Of a stretch of 64,000 nucleotides of DNA, positions 48,978-62,263 are shown piece after piece. Made by a program: the position numbers and the translations under genes. Where the stretch lies: contig OX442315.1 in assembly GCA_949358305.1 (NCBI GenBank), positions 17,386,427 through 17,450,426 of the forward strand, in the 5' to 3' direction. Below the pieces are notes generated by a model, which was given only the letters and a program-made list of their open reading frames with translations, made no database searches and was not told where the DNA came from. The first letter of the stretch is position 1; each line of letters starts with the position of its first letter. This DNA is from Strigamia acuminata (taxonomy: Eukaryota > Arthropoda > Chilopoda > Geophilomorpha > Linotaeniidae).

Positions 48978-51900
48978 ACATCATTTACCTTTTCTTTATA
49001 TGGTTTATGGTCTCATTTTAATTATTAATATTTCGATTTTATTCCCTGTTAAAGACGACAAGAGACCTGGCCTTTTAAATGCTAAGTCGCTCTGTTACAT
49101 TCTGCATTCATTCTCTTCTCGTTCTCCTTTAGTCGTGCACTTTAATTTGGTTCACCATTTGCTCACATAGCGTGTTGTAATAAGGTGTCAAAACCATTCC
49201 CAACTTTTTTTCTTTATCGTTATTGCCTTTCCCCCCCATCAGATTTCTAAGACTAATGGCATTGCAGTAGGTATAAGCTGGCGATTTATTGGAATTATAT
49301 CAACTAAGTACAGAGTACCCACATCACATTCCAATACCTGTTATGTACTCACCACATACACATTTCAAGAAAATATCTACAAATTCTCTCACCAAAATTT
49401 TCCAAGCACAAATTTTAAAAAGAAAACCCGTTGGTTTTAAGTGGAATATTCTAGACTAGACTGGAGCATCAAATAGTGTGTTCACGCATGCGCCGGAGCG
49501 CCATCTTCAGGCCAAGATTAGAAAATCGAATTTGAAATACACGAAGTTTGGAAATGTTTACAAATTTTTGAGATTACTTCTTGCAAAGTTTATTCATTGC
49601 ATTTGCACGGTTTGATTGAAAATCAACATGACGTCGCCCGCCAAAACAGCCCCGTTCGCTTCATTGCTCAAGATGAACGAAATAAGCACTCAATTGCCAG
49701 TTGGAGACTAATAAATGTCAAAATTTCCTTTTAATCAACTGACAACCAAACTTTGTTCATACAAACTAGGCAGCAAATAAATTCCCATCGACTAAACCCA
49801 TTAAATAACACGTTTTTTTTTCACCATTTTATTTCACTGCAAAAATAGTATTCAAATTAGCTGTTAGAGGTCACTAACCAAATGGTATTTTGTGGCTTCA
49901 TTTGTAAACAGAATGTGCTGTGTGAAAAGCCGCTGATCTCCGCAGTTTAACAGCTTAAACCAGCGGATTTTCTTTCTCAAGAAACTCGTGTTTACGGTCG
50001 GACAAAATGCCCTTCACACTGAATCAGCGCAATTATTTTCCCTTAAGAACCCACAATAAAAACCATTTTTTAAATTCCCTTGGTTGTGATGACTTGCATT
50101 GGATTTTGTACAAATTACTATTAATTTTTTTGCAAAATAAACATTTTTTCAAACATTTCTTTTTGTTACCTTTAAGTTTTGGGCTTTAAAATGACTCCCA
50201 CCATTACTTCTTAAGCACTTAATAATGCTTTATAAAAAATTCAAGACAATCTATCAACTATAATGCACTCATTTTCGTATAATGGCAGCTATCAAATATG
50301 AAATTGAACCTATTTTATTACTTTAAGCCACCAATTCTTTAATTTTCTACAAAATAATACATCGCCACAGCTTTTTTCATCAAAACTCAATGTAGTGTAT
50401 GTAATTTTTCAAAATGAGCAGCTGGTTTCAAAGAACACCGTAATAAAATTAATGAAGCGCTATTACAAGAAGTAAATACACACTTACCGAGAAGTATGTG
50501 AAACTTGGTAACTCGGTTCGATATTTCGATTCTTGTATCAACCTTTTAACAGCCAATTGGCGATGAACACACATGTGATAAAATTTGTTGAAAATTGCAC
50601 AGATGGCGGCGCCATAAGTGTGCATCAAGTGTGTCAAGTGTGTGTCGTACAAACGAGCAAATACACGCGTACAGAGCCATCTTAATAATGGCCGCAGTTG
50701 TTTGGTGCAAATCTAAGCTCAAAACAATGCCAAACCATCAACAACGCGCATACTTGTGGTAAGTGTTTATTTACCTCTGCTACTTTAATTCTCGTATGAG
50801 GAAATAACGTAATTTATAGAACAAGGAATTGTAACAATTTGTTCTTTCAATAATTTTCATTTATCTGAGCAATATATTCTATATTATCTTTATAACATTT
50901 AAATTACATGACTTAAAAAAAATCTCTTCTATGTTCCAAGATAAATTATTTAGTGTGAAACAACAGGAAGAACAGCTTTCAGGCTTAATTTTGTGTATAG
51001 ATTGGCGCGTTCAGTACTTCAGCATCAATACAAATATAAACAAACATGCCACGCCTACAAGTTTAAATTGGGAGATCGTTTGACCCAAAGTTCGTGCCCT
51101 ACTTTAAACGTCCAAATCACGCATGTTTTCTTAACCAATAGGTACTGGCACTCGAAGCGCCTTCACACAGTAGAAATTTACATATTAAAACAAACGATCA
51201 GTCAGCCAATGAGAAGCAGCTAAAGCCATTAATTTATGTATTACACCTCTTACTTGTTAGGTCCACAGTTGAAATAGTTCAACTTTAATCTTTCAACGAA
51301 AAAGCCAAGTTAATCAGATCAACATACAACAACTTTGGCCAAGAGTTCGTTCAAAATTAACCGCTCGATGCAAAACAAACAAATTTCAGCTGCACAGCCA
51401 TGTTTTAATTGAAATCAAATCTTTAATTTAGCAAGAGCAAAGCAAACACAACTCTGACACCATTCTTCTGGCCATTTCATTTTATCTCGGACCCGTAATG
51501 AGACTTCATCACTTCATAACTAAGATTTAAGCTGTGAGAATGCAGCTTTAGACATCCTGTTGATAAGAAGAATATTCATATAAAAGCTTTGGCTAATCCC
51601 GAGAAAAGATAACTAAAATTCTAACAACTGTGCTCGCGTACAAGTCGTCACACATCCTCACCTGTCAAGCCAGAGCCACAGAGGATAGACGAAAGATATT
51701 GAATCACAATACTGTGAAATTGTCCGCAAATATAATATCGCAGGCAACTCTGCAAATGTCAGTTGCAAGTCAGGGAGAACAAAGTATCTTTTGTCTCATT
51801 CTTCCGGACCAAGCGAGTGACACATAACATCATATCTGTGGCGAGTACTTTTCCCTTATGAAAACTCTCGATATACCCTACACTTAAATGAAAATACATT

Positions 51901-53575
51901 CGAGTGCTGTATTAATATAATGCGCATTTAAGGTCATGTCAATAAATGTGAAAATAGTTTTTTTAAGGAAATTTCAGCAAATTACACATGCAGTAATTTC
52001 ATTATGGAATTATTTTATATCGGTACAACCCTAATTATAGTGGCCTGCCACTAAATACACAACTTAGGGCAGTCTGGTCAAGCTTGCTGTTTAGTGGCAT
52101 GCCCTTAAATGCGCGTCAATACTTCAAATGGTGGCAACTTTGACTGCCGCTGTTTGCAATTCTCCGCTTCAAATACCGAGTATACACACACATTGATTGT
52201 TTAATTATTGTGGTCGTACTTAGCGTGTAACAACAGCCTCGCTGTCTTTGGGCCAATTTTCTCATGCATTATTCATTTTATTAGGCCATGGCCATGATCA
52301 ATGTATGCCACGAACTAGAATTTCTAATTCCACTAGCTGCATTCAAAAAGTCGTGTTTTAAATATTTTAGGTGTTTTTTTGTTTTTGTTTTGTGATGTCA
52401 CTTCCTTGTGTTTATGTCTTATATAACATACGAGAACACAAACATTTCAAAAGTAGCATTTTAGCAAACAACTGCAAGTGTTTTGAAAGCATTCTGAAAG
52501 CAGCCATTTTGTTTCCGCTTCATTTCAACTGCATCAAGCCAATCAGCATATGTGCATTTAATTTGCTTGTTGTCAATGCATTATTTTATTGTCTATTCAA
52601 GTTTTAATGCAAGCAGAATGATGGGAACAATTTAAAATCACATTCATGAGTGATTACGAGTGGACAGGTTAGTCCATTTTTATCGATGTGTTGAAAGTGG
52701 ATGCAACAGCACTAAACCACACTCGTAAACACGAATATAAAACATTTTACATTCAAAAAGTAAATAAAGCACAGTCAAAAAATCTTTTATGATGTAAAAT
52801 TATAAGGAAAAAGTACTGCGTATTAGTAACAGGAATCGAGATAAATATTATAAACTTTCTTATGAATTTATATTACAGTGATAAGATTATAACATAACTT
52901 TTTGTAACACACAAGTACCCTTCTGCAAACTCTCTAGTTACCAGAGAGAAGTAACGCGTGCAACCCTGATTATATCTAAATTCTTTACACGTAATTTCAA
53001 TAGAACTTACATTTCATACCTGTATTTCTATTGATTAAGCGACAACTCGCCAATCTATAACACCAAATCAATTATTCAAAAAAAGACTGCAGGTCAGTAA
53101 CTTGAAAACTAGGTCAACCAGAAAGTACACAGTTTATAGCTTGTGTAGTCTATCGACTGTTTACAGTATTAAATTAATTAGTTTCTTGAAAATATATATA
53201 TATAGCTTCGAGCTGCTTAAATGCAATGCTACAAAATGTTAACCACGTCTCTAATGTAATTATAACACACAAACTCGTTTATGGAGAAGTCAATTTTGCC
53301 AACTCATCTTGAAACATGAAAATGAAAAATAAAATATATAGATATAGAAATATAAAAAAAAAACAAGCCTTCAAAAAAAAATCCATTAAATTTCCAACTC
53401 CCATTCCCATCCCACCCCAATGCATGCATTATTTATTTATTTATTTATTTTTTAACTTTTTATTTCGATCTATGACAAAATGAAATAGGTTTTACAAAAT
53501 GATGAAATCAGCAAAAAAATAAGGCACAGGGGATATCGATTAACAAGAATAAAATACTCCAGAAGCTGGGGCAAT
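48978..53575. other. long stretch without recognised gene
   Basis: AT-rich sequence with simple repeats such as TTTA runs near 53,430. A possible first-exon-like segment, ATG to GTAAGT, lies at 50688-50758 (+), but I found no following exon. The words CACTAGCTGCATTCAAAAAG (52337-52356) recur at 57070. I see no RNA gene. Confidence 0.4.
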
Positions 53576-56500
53576 TTAGGCAGAGGCCTTGGCAGTAATC
53601 GAGATGATCGTAGCAGCAGTTCCAACAGCGACCTGGTAAGGCACAGCAGATACTCTGTAGAAAGGGCGAAAGAGCGACATACCTATATATGCGCATTTTC
53701 GTGTGAAAAACAAGATATGACGAAGTATACAGCATGCAAGAATTATTAATTTACTCAACTGTTTTCCTCGCTGAGTTATCTACACAGAAACTAGATTCGG
53801 ATATTTTCGAGTCCATATCCGATATAGCCTAGAAAAGAACAAGTGAAAAGTGTGAGGATATCCCAAAAAAGTCAGTTGAAAATAACTCATGGATCGTTAC
53901 ACCCTAATGATGGAAGTTGGGGCTTGACTACCACCTTGGTGTCACAAGTCAATAGTTTAGGGTTCGTACACACTTCAACGGGCAATTGTGCCAGGAAATT
54001 TATGAATTTTCTCCTTAAATTGCTTTCAAAATTTGCCACCTGATGACGCGCAAATTTGTATAAATGGTAAAAAAAAATGCACACTTCAAAGTCATGTTAA
54101 CTGTAAGTTAAACATGACTTTATGAATGCACTTACTGCATTCATAAAGTCATTTTCGAGATGTATCAACTGCTTGTTTGTAAGAAACATGAATAGTTAAT
54201 TGTGCCCTCCGGATGTCACTGTTCCTGGCCAAAAGTTGTTAACAAAAAAGTTCACCACAAACCACAGACGTGTCAATCACTCCCTCTTACATGTCGCCAC
54301 TACTAGCATGACCATCATTACTGAACAACTTTATTCAGTACCACCAGAGGCTAAAAACATGGCTGACCATCTAAAGCCCACATGAATAAATAGAGAGAAA
54401 AGTATACAAGATAAGTTTAGTGTCTGTAAAGTGTCAGATTAGGTTTTTTTACGTGAACAAATATGGTGGGCAAAACTAAATAAAAGAGTGTAATGTACAG
54501 GAAGTCCAAGAATCAGTTTTTATGCGTGGGGAAGAGGTGGGACTAGTATGTACCGACTTTGAATACCAATAACATTGTGCAACATGAATAAAAGTGAATA
54601 CTCATCTGCGTGCCGTAGAACCTAATCTGCAACATAACCTCATCGATTATACGCGCCATTTTGAATCATTTTGTTGAAAATGAATGTAATTTGGCCATAA
54701 TTGCACATTGCAACACATTCCGGTGTTAACAGGACCTAATTTACTCACACAAACCAACTCCTTTGCTATTGAATCTCTAAGATAACTACATTTAATTCCT
54801 TGTTCAGATAAAAGTTTCAACTATTTTGTTTTATTTTGACTTTGCAGTTAGTAAGTACACTATGATGCATTACCATGGAAATCGCAATAAGCCATATGAT
54901 ATTGTACTTTTTACTCAAAATTCTTTCTTTATAGCTGTATGTCATTTATTCTGCAAATTGCCAGAACATGACAGTTCAAATTCCTGCAACCTTATTGACA
55001 GATTCATGGTACATTTTGGAAGTGTGGTTTGATTAATGTTCTGATAACTTGGAGGTAATAAAAAGCAAAAAGCTGACATTGCAGCAAATCGAAGAAAAGA
55101 ATTTCTTTATTGTTCGGTTTGTTATGTAACACAAACAAACGGAAATCAAGTTAGGTTTAGCCTGTGTAAGCTCCAGTTTTCCTCCTTTTTAATGAGATTT
55201 CCATGAAAATACGGAGTACAAAAGAAACACGAGATGCAGAAGCTCAAATTATTAATTTTTGTCAATTTCGATTTTTCTTCTCGTTTGTCACGTCAGGGAA
55301 ATAAATGAAAAAATTATAAACACGCACTCGACTGTTTCGACGTGACATATAACATTGTTATCATGTTCAGCGAAAATAATTGGACCAATTAGCACGAATT
55401 GAATTTCTGATAATTTAAGAATAGATTCGCGTGTTACATCTAATGGGTCAATCCGGTCAAAGCAAGGCGGCAGAGCTCTGAAATGGTCATCAGGTCATCG
55501 GATAAATATTAAACTGATAGTGCAGTGCAAATTTGGTATCAAGCCAGGGTCAAGTTGGCGTAACTAATTGATTGATTGAGTTTGATGCACCACAGTCGTG
55601 GTCCCAGAAGAAGAGCGCGTGTTTACACTAATAATTTAGAGAAATAATAGAATTAAAGAAACTTTTCTATTTATTTTTTGCACACTTCTAGGCACAATCA
55701 AAATTACTTTCCCGGCTCCTGGCCATGTCATAAAAATTCAATTTGGACCTCAATACCGTAAAGGTTGCCCAAGCCTCTTTAATTTTTTTTCAATAAATGT
55801 TTTTCATTTAGTTTTTTTTATTTTTTATAATTCAGTTTTGGTTCTTCAATTTGTCAGTAACAATTTTCTGCGAACAAAAAAAAGTAATTATCTTTTCCTT
55901 AATTATTAGTGTCCAATCTAGAGTTATTGGAACAGGAGAGACGACAAAAAATGTCCAGTCTTAATGGCGCCAAAAGAAAGGACAAATGAGGATTATGTGG
56001 AGCAATTACATCAATGTTGTGTCGACTTTATACACACGCCAGCAGTGAATCCTTTGGGTACAAAATACAAGATGTTGTAAATATTTAATTTAATTTAAAA
56101 AGTCACAAATTTACAGTTGCAGTGACAGTAAAATGTAGAAATGTCTTGAAACTTTAATAAGAAGCCGAAATGAAAGAAAACTCATTCAGTGCCTTAGAAA
56201 TAAAGCAAATGTTTGTTGAGTTAATAAATTCATGATGAGAAATTTTTTTTTTATTATAAAATAAACTTAATTAAAATTTTATTAACCTCAGTAATTATAT
56301 TTTTAAAGATCTATTATTAAATAATAAAAAGTAAATTGAAAATCGTTTTTTTGAGTTTCTCTTCGAAATTTAATACGATTTTAAATTGATCTACCCTTAG
56401 GAAAGTTTCAAAGTGCTCCTGTAAATTATACATTGCTGAAATAAATCCCATTCTGTGATGTGTTTCATTCCATCAAGAATGCCATTTTCTTTCATGAATT

Positions 56501-59500
56501 CAGCTGTTAAAGATAAATCATTTCACATCACCAAAATAATATGAGAAAATGAATAAAACGATAAACATACAGAAACTGTATTTCAAACTGAATCACAAGG
56601 TGTGTTCAAATTGGTTAAGCAAATGCTTAAAGTTTGCTTAAATGAATAAAAATAAGTAAAATAAGCGATATAAATGACTTATTATTAACTGCTCCTAAAT
56701 GAAACATCATTATTACTAATGCGCATGCTTGTGCGCAAATCGCGTCGTATGTAAGTAAGCTTCTGTAAGTAGTAGTAGTGTGACGCATAGCACGGTCACG
56801 ACCTCATAAGTATAATACTTGTGTGGGGATTTAGACCGCGTAAGCCGCAATCTGTGGGGCGATTTTCTACCTTGCATTTGCACCCAGAGCTGGGAAAACC
56901 ACAGAAAACCCAGTCGAGAGGCGAGTGGCAGATGTTCTCGAAACAGAACTCCTTGTTTAAAGTTAAGCAAAATGAATGGACTAATTTAAGCAAAATACAC
57001 CCAATTCTGTTTGTACACGGTAGATACGTTCCAGAAAAACCTACGTAAAAAAAACGTGTAAAAAAAGACACTAGCTGCATTCAAAAAGTTGTTATAAGTG
57101 TAATAGCTGTTTGTTCTTTTGTTTTACGATGTTAAAAGATACAAAAACAAACAAACACAAAAACTTACTGTCTACTTTTTAAAAATTGTTATTAAAAAAC
57201 CGTGTTACATCAAAAGAAATCGTGTAAAACCGACAATAAATTAATTTTTCTAGACCGTGTAAATCAAAATCATGTAAAAAAAAAAAAGACCGCGTAAAAA
57301 CATAATTGGGTGTATAGCGTAAAATGTCATATCCTGAAGTGAAAACGACTAACGACGTTATCAACTTAAACCATCTCAGCGGATTTATCTTAACCAATAT
57401 AAACGCACTTAATAATGAATAGAAAAATCAATTATTAGAACTAATAAATCATTCCTCTTGACACTACTGAACGATCCAAATCCCAAAAAACTTGAGCTTT
57501 CAATAGCTGCGTGTTTTTTTGCAATGTATAAACGAAGAGCGAACACATAGGATCAACAGCTTTACTTCCTGTCTGCAGCCTTGCTGCATGCTTTTGGATT
57601 TCGCCTTTCACCCCATGTCAAGAGCACTGAAGCTAGATTCACATCTGTGCTCACACCAGCAGCTGAAGCAGGAGTAATGCAGACGAAGCGAAAAGTACTG
57701 TAATGCAGTAAGAATATATGGAAGTCACGAGAGACTATGAAATACGAATGAGAGACTTTCATTTTTTAAAAATGACAAAGGATATATTATTATTATTTTT
57801 AACATTTATTTTATGCTACTCCTGTTAGCTTTACGATTATTCTTAAGCCGAATGTTCTAGGTTGCATACAATTTATCCAGACAATTCCCAGCCGACGCAC
57901 AAGATTAAAGTTATTTTGCGCCGTAAATTGAATATTTTGGTAGAAAACCTGTCGCCAAGCTCAGCAACTTGTCCTGTAACTATCTTGAAAGCTGGCAAAT
58001 ACAGGCATGCAAATCTGTGTTTAGAAAGACAGTTGTCAAAACGATCCTTCCAGACTTCTCACTTGTCAAACATCCCTTTCTCTTATAAATGCTATGCAAC
58101 TGAAATGTTCTCATGATTATGAATAATGGCAAGATCCTGAAAGAAAGGAATAAGCCTAAAGCTAAAAGAAATAGCATTAAGTGTTTAGTAGTAGGTATGT
58201 TTTCATATACAGTTAGTCCCCTATGTACGAACGAGTTCCGTTCCGAGAACGCATTCGCAAGTCGAATTGTTCGTAAGTCCAGCAAACAGTGCTGGACTGG
58301 CTCGGCAGGATACTGGGAATTTCCCAATGAATTATTTTCCTTTTGTTGTGGCCCGATCTATCCAGATTTCCCGGTATAAATTTGTTCCCGCGGCCCGACC
58401 TGTCCAGATTTCCCGGTAGTAAATTTGTCCCCGTGGCCCGACCTGTCCAGATTTCCCGGTAGTAAATTTGTCCCCGTGGCCCGACCTGTCCAGATTTCCC
58501 GGTAGTAAATTTGTCCCCGTGGCCCGACCTGTCCAGATTTCCCGGTAGTAAATTTGTCCCCGTGGCCCGACCTGTCCAGATTTTCCGGTATAAATTTGTT
58601 CCCGTGGCCCGACCTGTCCAGATTTCCCGGTATAAATTTGTTCCTGTGGCCCAACCTTTCCAGATTTCCCGGTAGTAAATTTGTTCCCAGTCCAGCCCTG
58701 CCAGCAAAGATGCTCAAAGATGGAAAAATTGTAATTCTAATTAAAGAAAACATTTTTAATCTATTTTATTCTTAAAACAACATTTTAAATCTTACTTTGA
58801 GAACTACAACATCTGGCATACAGTGCTAGACATGCGAACTAACTTACGCACTGCCGTAAAATATGAAGTTCGTATCTCTGAAAGTTCATAACTCGAATAT
58901 TCATGTATAGGGGACTTACTGCACTGTATATTATTCGGGGGCTGATCATTTCGTCGCGTTTTTTGGCAACAAAATGCTTGTTAGTTTGATTTTTTCACTC
59001 TCTTTCGCTTTGTGTGTCCCAGTTAAGGCGTGGCTAGCGCAAACTGAACAAGAGACTTGCCCCCTTCACTAACAATTCAATTAGAAGCCCGAATCAACCA
59101 AGACAACGAAATGATTGGCAACAAAATGACCATACTTCTTAACTTTCTTAATTCACATCATGCGTTTTGCATGGGGACCTATAATTTTCATTAATTTTAC
59201 CTTTAATAATCAGTTTTTGTTGTATTTGCAGGTAATTGCTAAATAAAGTCTTTGTTTCCATGCCACGCAAAACTGATAATTTACCAATGCTAATATCATT
59301 AGTGTGCTTTCAAACTTTTCAATAGATTCATTCAATCTGGTGAACTACCGCACCTTTGTAACTTTCTTTCCTTTTGTTCCTTTTGGTCAGCAAATAATGA
59401 CATAAAAAACGCCATTGCTTGCAAAAGGTAAGTGCCAAAAAGTACTTTAGCAAAGGGAACCAATGGGGTCACTTTTCTTTTTGAAATTGAACACACCTAA

Positions 59501-62263
59501 CGTTTAAACATTTTCCTTCAGTGCTCAAACTGCACTCTGCAATATCACAGCTCTGCGAGAAATCTATAGGGGCTCTACAAGCTTGACATTATCATACAGT
59601 ATGTTATAGTAGGAGATAGATACAACATACAATCGGTGAGCCACAGGGGCTCTGCATACAATCAGTTAACCAGTGAGGCTCTGGAGCCAAAAATATCTGA
59701 CAACTACTTGCTCAGCTAATTCATAGTCTCCCATTATCCGTTAAATCAAATCACTTAGAAAAACACTAGGGGCATTCAATAACTTCTCGTCTAAATTTTC
59801 GTCTCGCATGAATCGAGAATTTCGTTTAAAAGTTCGCTTAAACGGGTTTAAACGACGCAACTGGGTCATAATCTCTGTAACACGGTTTTAGAATTAGAAT
59901 TAGAAGCCACATGGGTTGAAACAGTCATTTCTGTTCCGGCTACCATAATAGCTTCCTCTCTGTTTAGTTGCCACTTTGTGCCTTTATTTAGTATTAGTTA
60001 CTGGTTTTACTATGCAACTGAGATGCAACATGCATATGATTGAGAAAGTAACCAAATGCTGTTTTCCCTACCTTCACTAATCGCTGGAAAACATTCTAAA
60101 GTTATGAAAGTGGCAGCAGCACTAAAAGCAGCAATAATGCCAAAGTGAGAATATATATCCCCAATAGAAGATTTGGATACAGGTATCTCCCTGTGCGTAA
60201 AGTTCACACTACAAATTCATACAACGGACTGTCAGACACTAATTCAGTGGTTTAAACGAGTGTAAAACAATTACACGTATGCAACTCACTTATTTACATG
60301 TTAAAAACAATTTGCACTCGCCCAAATGTTTTAAACGAATGCTCCTGTAGTTAGTTTTGATACTTAAAGCCGCGCGGCTTCCTAAGAAGCGCTGTAGATG
60401 CGCCTACAGTTCGCGCCCGGTAGCTTGAAACCAAATTTAAACTGCGCATCAAATTCTGCGCATACATTTAACGTGGCGATTTTCAAGTATTTTATACACA
60501 AAGGAAATAAAACAACAAAATGTCGATACCATGCTGTAGCTTTTGTTAATGAGTTTATTGTTGTTTATTTACTTTATTTTAGCATTATTAGGCCTAACAC
60601 TGCTACAGAACGAATGAAATGATGTGCACAGAATGGGATGCGCAGTATGAATTTGGCATCAAGATATCAGGCGCGAACTCGTAGAAAAGCGTCAGAATTT
60701 TTGTGGAAGGGGGACAATGGGGATTAAAAATTCCCAAAGCATCTTCCAAGACATTTTGTTTACATCCTACAAAAGGCCACATTTTAGTGCAATGCAACTG
60801 TAAACATTTTTTGGAATCATTCCTATGTCAACACTACGTATAATACTCTACTAACTATGACTAACCAGTGAAATTTAACACCGTGGCAACGATCAATACA
60901 GAAGCCTTTCCTTTACATACTTTAGTTCCTTTTATGAATATTTATTCAAGTCGTTCGGGGACTTATCTTAATCATGACGCAAAACGAGTCATAAAAGAAA
61001 CAAAAGTCACTAAAGTCACTTTAGGCTTCAATATTCAACGCTACTCATGAATTTTCTATTCAAATATGCTGTTTTCCCACTCGTTGAAGCAATATTCGAC
61101 AAGAGCTGGATGAAAACAACGATTGCATAATTAAATTCCAATAATCAAGTATGAATTCTGAAGAAAAGATGGCTAAATCACATGCAGTTTGGTGTAAACA
61201 AACACACCGCATTGAAGCCTCACTTTAATAATTTCCCTATCCATTCATTGCAGTTGCAACTTCCCTCAAACAAATTACAAGACTCTCCCAACTCCCAACC
61301 CAGCCCATCCAAGCGTATACAAGCCGCGCTTGCCACATCAATCTCAATTAAACCATTACTCCAGCCCGCTCTTACCTCAAAATCTTCTAAATCTTGTAGC
61401 AAAAGTGGCACAAAAACTTTATCGTCACCCAAAGGTTGCATTTCCCAAGTTTGATGCTGTTGCCTTTCGTCCACACCTCCGAAACCAGCAACGGATATCA
61501 ACGCGTTGCTGTTATCTCGCAAAAACGTGAGATTCTCTCGGTTGTAATTGTTATTGTTATTCGAGCTCGAACTGCGGTTTGCATTGGCGCAGACCATCTC
61601 GTCGTTCCTCACCAAACACACCGTCGTGTTCTGCTTCGAATCGAGCAGCGCGATCGTATCGTCGCAACAGCGCGATTTCTCTTTCGAAGACATCTTGCTT
61701 CCAACAATCTCCTGCTCCAAGTCCAAAATTGCACTTTGAGTCTTCGATTCCTTGCAATGCTTGCAAGGTAATCCCCCTTCGCTGCGCGTGCGCTGTACCG
61801 TAGGCCGCACAACTCCGCAAACAAATCCGTTATCGCCACTGAAACACCGCGGTCTTTGTTGAGCGAAAAGCCCCAACTGTTCCTCGCTCTTCCAGGCGCT
61901 CGTTTGGCTTTTCCCCTCCTTTAACTTGGCCTTTCCCTTCCCTTCGGTGCGCGGCTGTATGGGCGTTCTTTCGGCCAAGAACGCACGCAAGCGGATGGAT
62001 GGAATCGAATTCGAAATGGGTGTTCGACGTCGACTGTGGACCCGCGCTAATGGACTTGGCCAGTGAGTGCACCGTGTGTTATTTCCACCGGTGGGCAACC
62101 ATTTAGTTCCTTCGCCACTTACACGTCCTTGACTTTCCAGCAGACCACCGTCATAAAACCGGGACCATGAAGAAACGTCCTCTGGCGGCGACGACTCCAC
62201 TTTGTGTGTGTTGCAGTTCGATTCGTGAGTTGTTCTGTGGGCCGTGTCGACGGATGTCAACAT
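53576..62263 (-). CDS. unknown protein, three exons across a long intron
   Basis: A 296-codon first exon (61376-62263) begins at ATG 62263 after an in-frame TAA and ends at a strong donor (GAG|GTAAGA), so the apparent stop at 61220 is probably intronic. In phase 0 it can join 53755-53828, then 53576-53654 (total 1041 nt, 346 aa). The first exon is hydrophilic and low-complexity, with Cys pairs (LPCKHCKESK, KSRCCDDT), an Asn/Ser run and VFVPLLLQDLEDFE. The last exon encodes a hydrophobic C-terminal segment, VPYQVAVGTAATIISITAKA, possibly a tail anchor. No family is recognised. The 3' exons are joined only by phase and strand, so they may be a separate gene, or additional exons may lie in the 7.5-kb gap. 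Confidence 0.4.
56998..57312. mobile_element. short MITE-like element with TA flanks
   Basis: A 315-bp segment bounded by TA dinucleotides, with inverted ends CACCCAATT / AATTGGGTG. Inside are several degenerate direct words of the type ACGTGTAAAA / CGTGTAAAACC / CGCGTAAAAA. No coding capacity. Likely a small non-autonomous Tc1/mariner-type element. Confidence 0.55.
58210..58926. mobile_element. MITE carrying a minisatellite
   Basis: A 717-bp segment flanked by TA (58208-58209, 58927-58928) with imperfect terminal inverted repeats: CAGT, 0-4 variable bases, then TAGTCCCCTAT or AAGTCCCCTAT followed by a TACGAA/CATGAA-like word. There is no transposase frame. The centre is filled by the 43-bp repeat array listed separately. 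Confidence 0.7.
58349..58690. repeat. 43-bp minisatellite, eight copies
   Basis: Eight tandem units of 42-43 bp, each starting GGCCCGACCTGTCCAGATTT and continuing through CCCGGTAGTAAATTTG. Internal copies are identical or nearly so; the first two and last three have TATAAA in place of TAGTAAA and single changes. GC is far above the surroundings. The minus strand lacks stops across the array, giving a spurious ORF with a 43-residue period. Confidence 0.92.

Noticed and set aside
50688-50758. ATG-to-GTAAGT segment on + strand (MAAVVWCKSKLKTMP)
   Set aside because: Looks like a first coding exon, but I found no in-phase second exon within several kb.
57562-57762. Minus-strand ORF with ITPASAAGVSTDVNLASVLL
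   Set aside because: Slightly protein-like, but no start or splice context and no known family; probably chance or a transposon remnant.
58213-58753. Minus-strand ORFs of 131 and 164 aa with repeated GRATGTNLLPGNLDRSG
   Set aside because: They result from a stop-free 43-bp minisatellite read in rotating frames; not a gene.
61220-61375. Extension of the 61.4-62.3 kb exon to the stop at 61220
   Set aside because: A strong GAG|GTAAGA donor precedes it, and the exon to that donor is an exact multiple of three from the ATG; the extension is probably intronic, though a terminal exon cannot be excluded.
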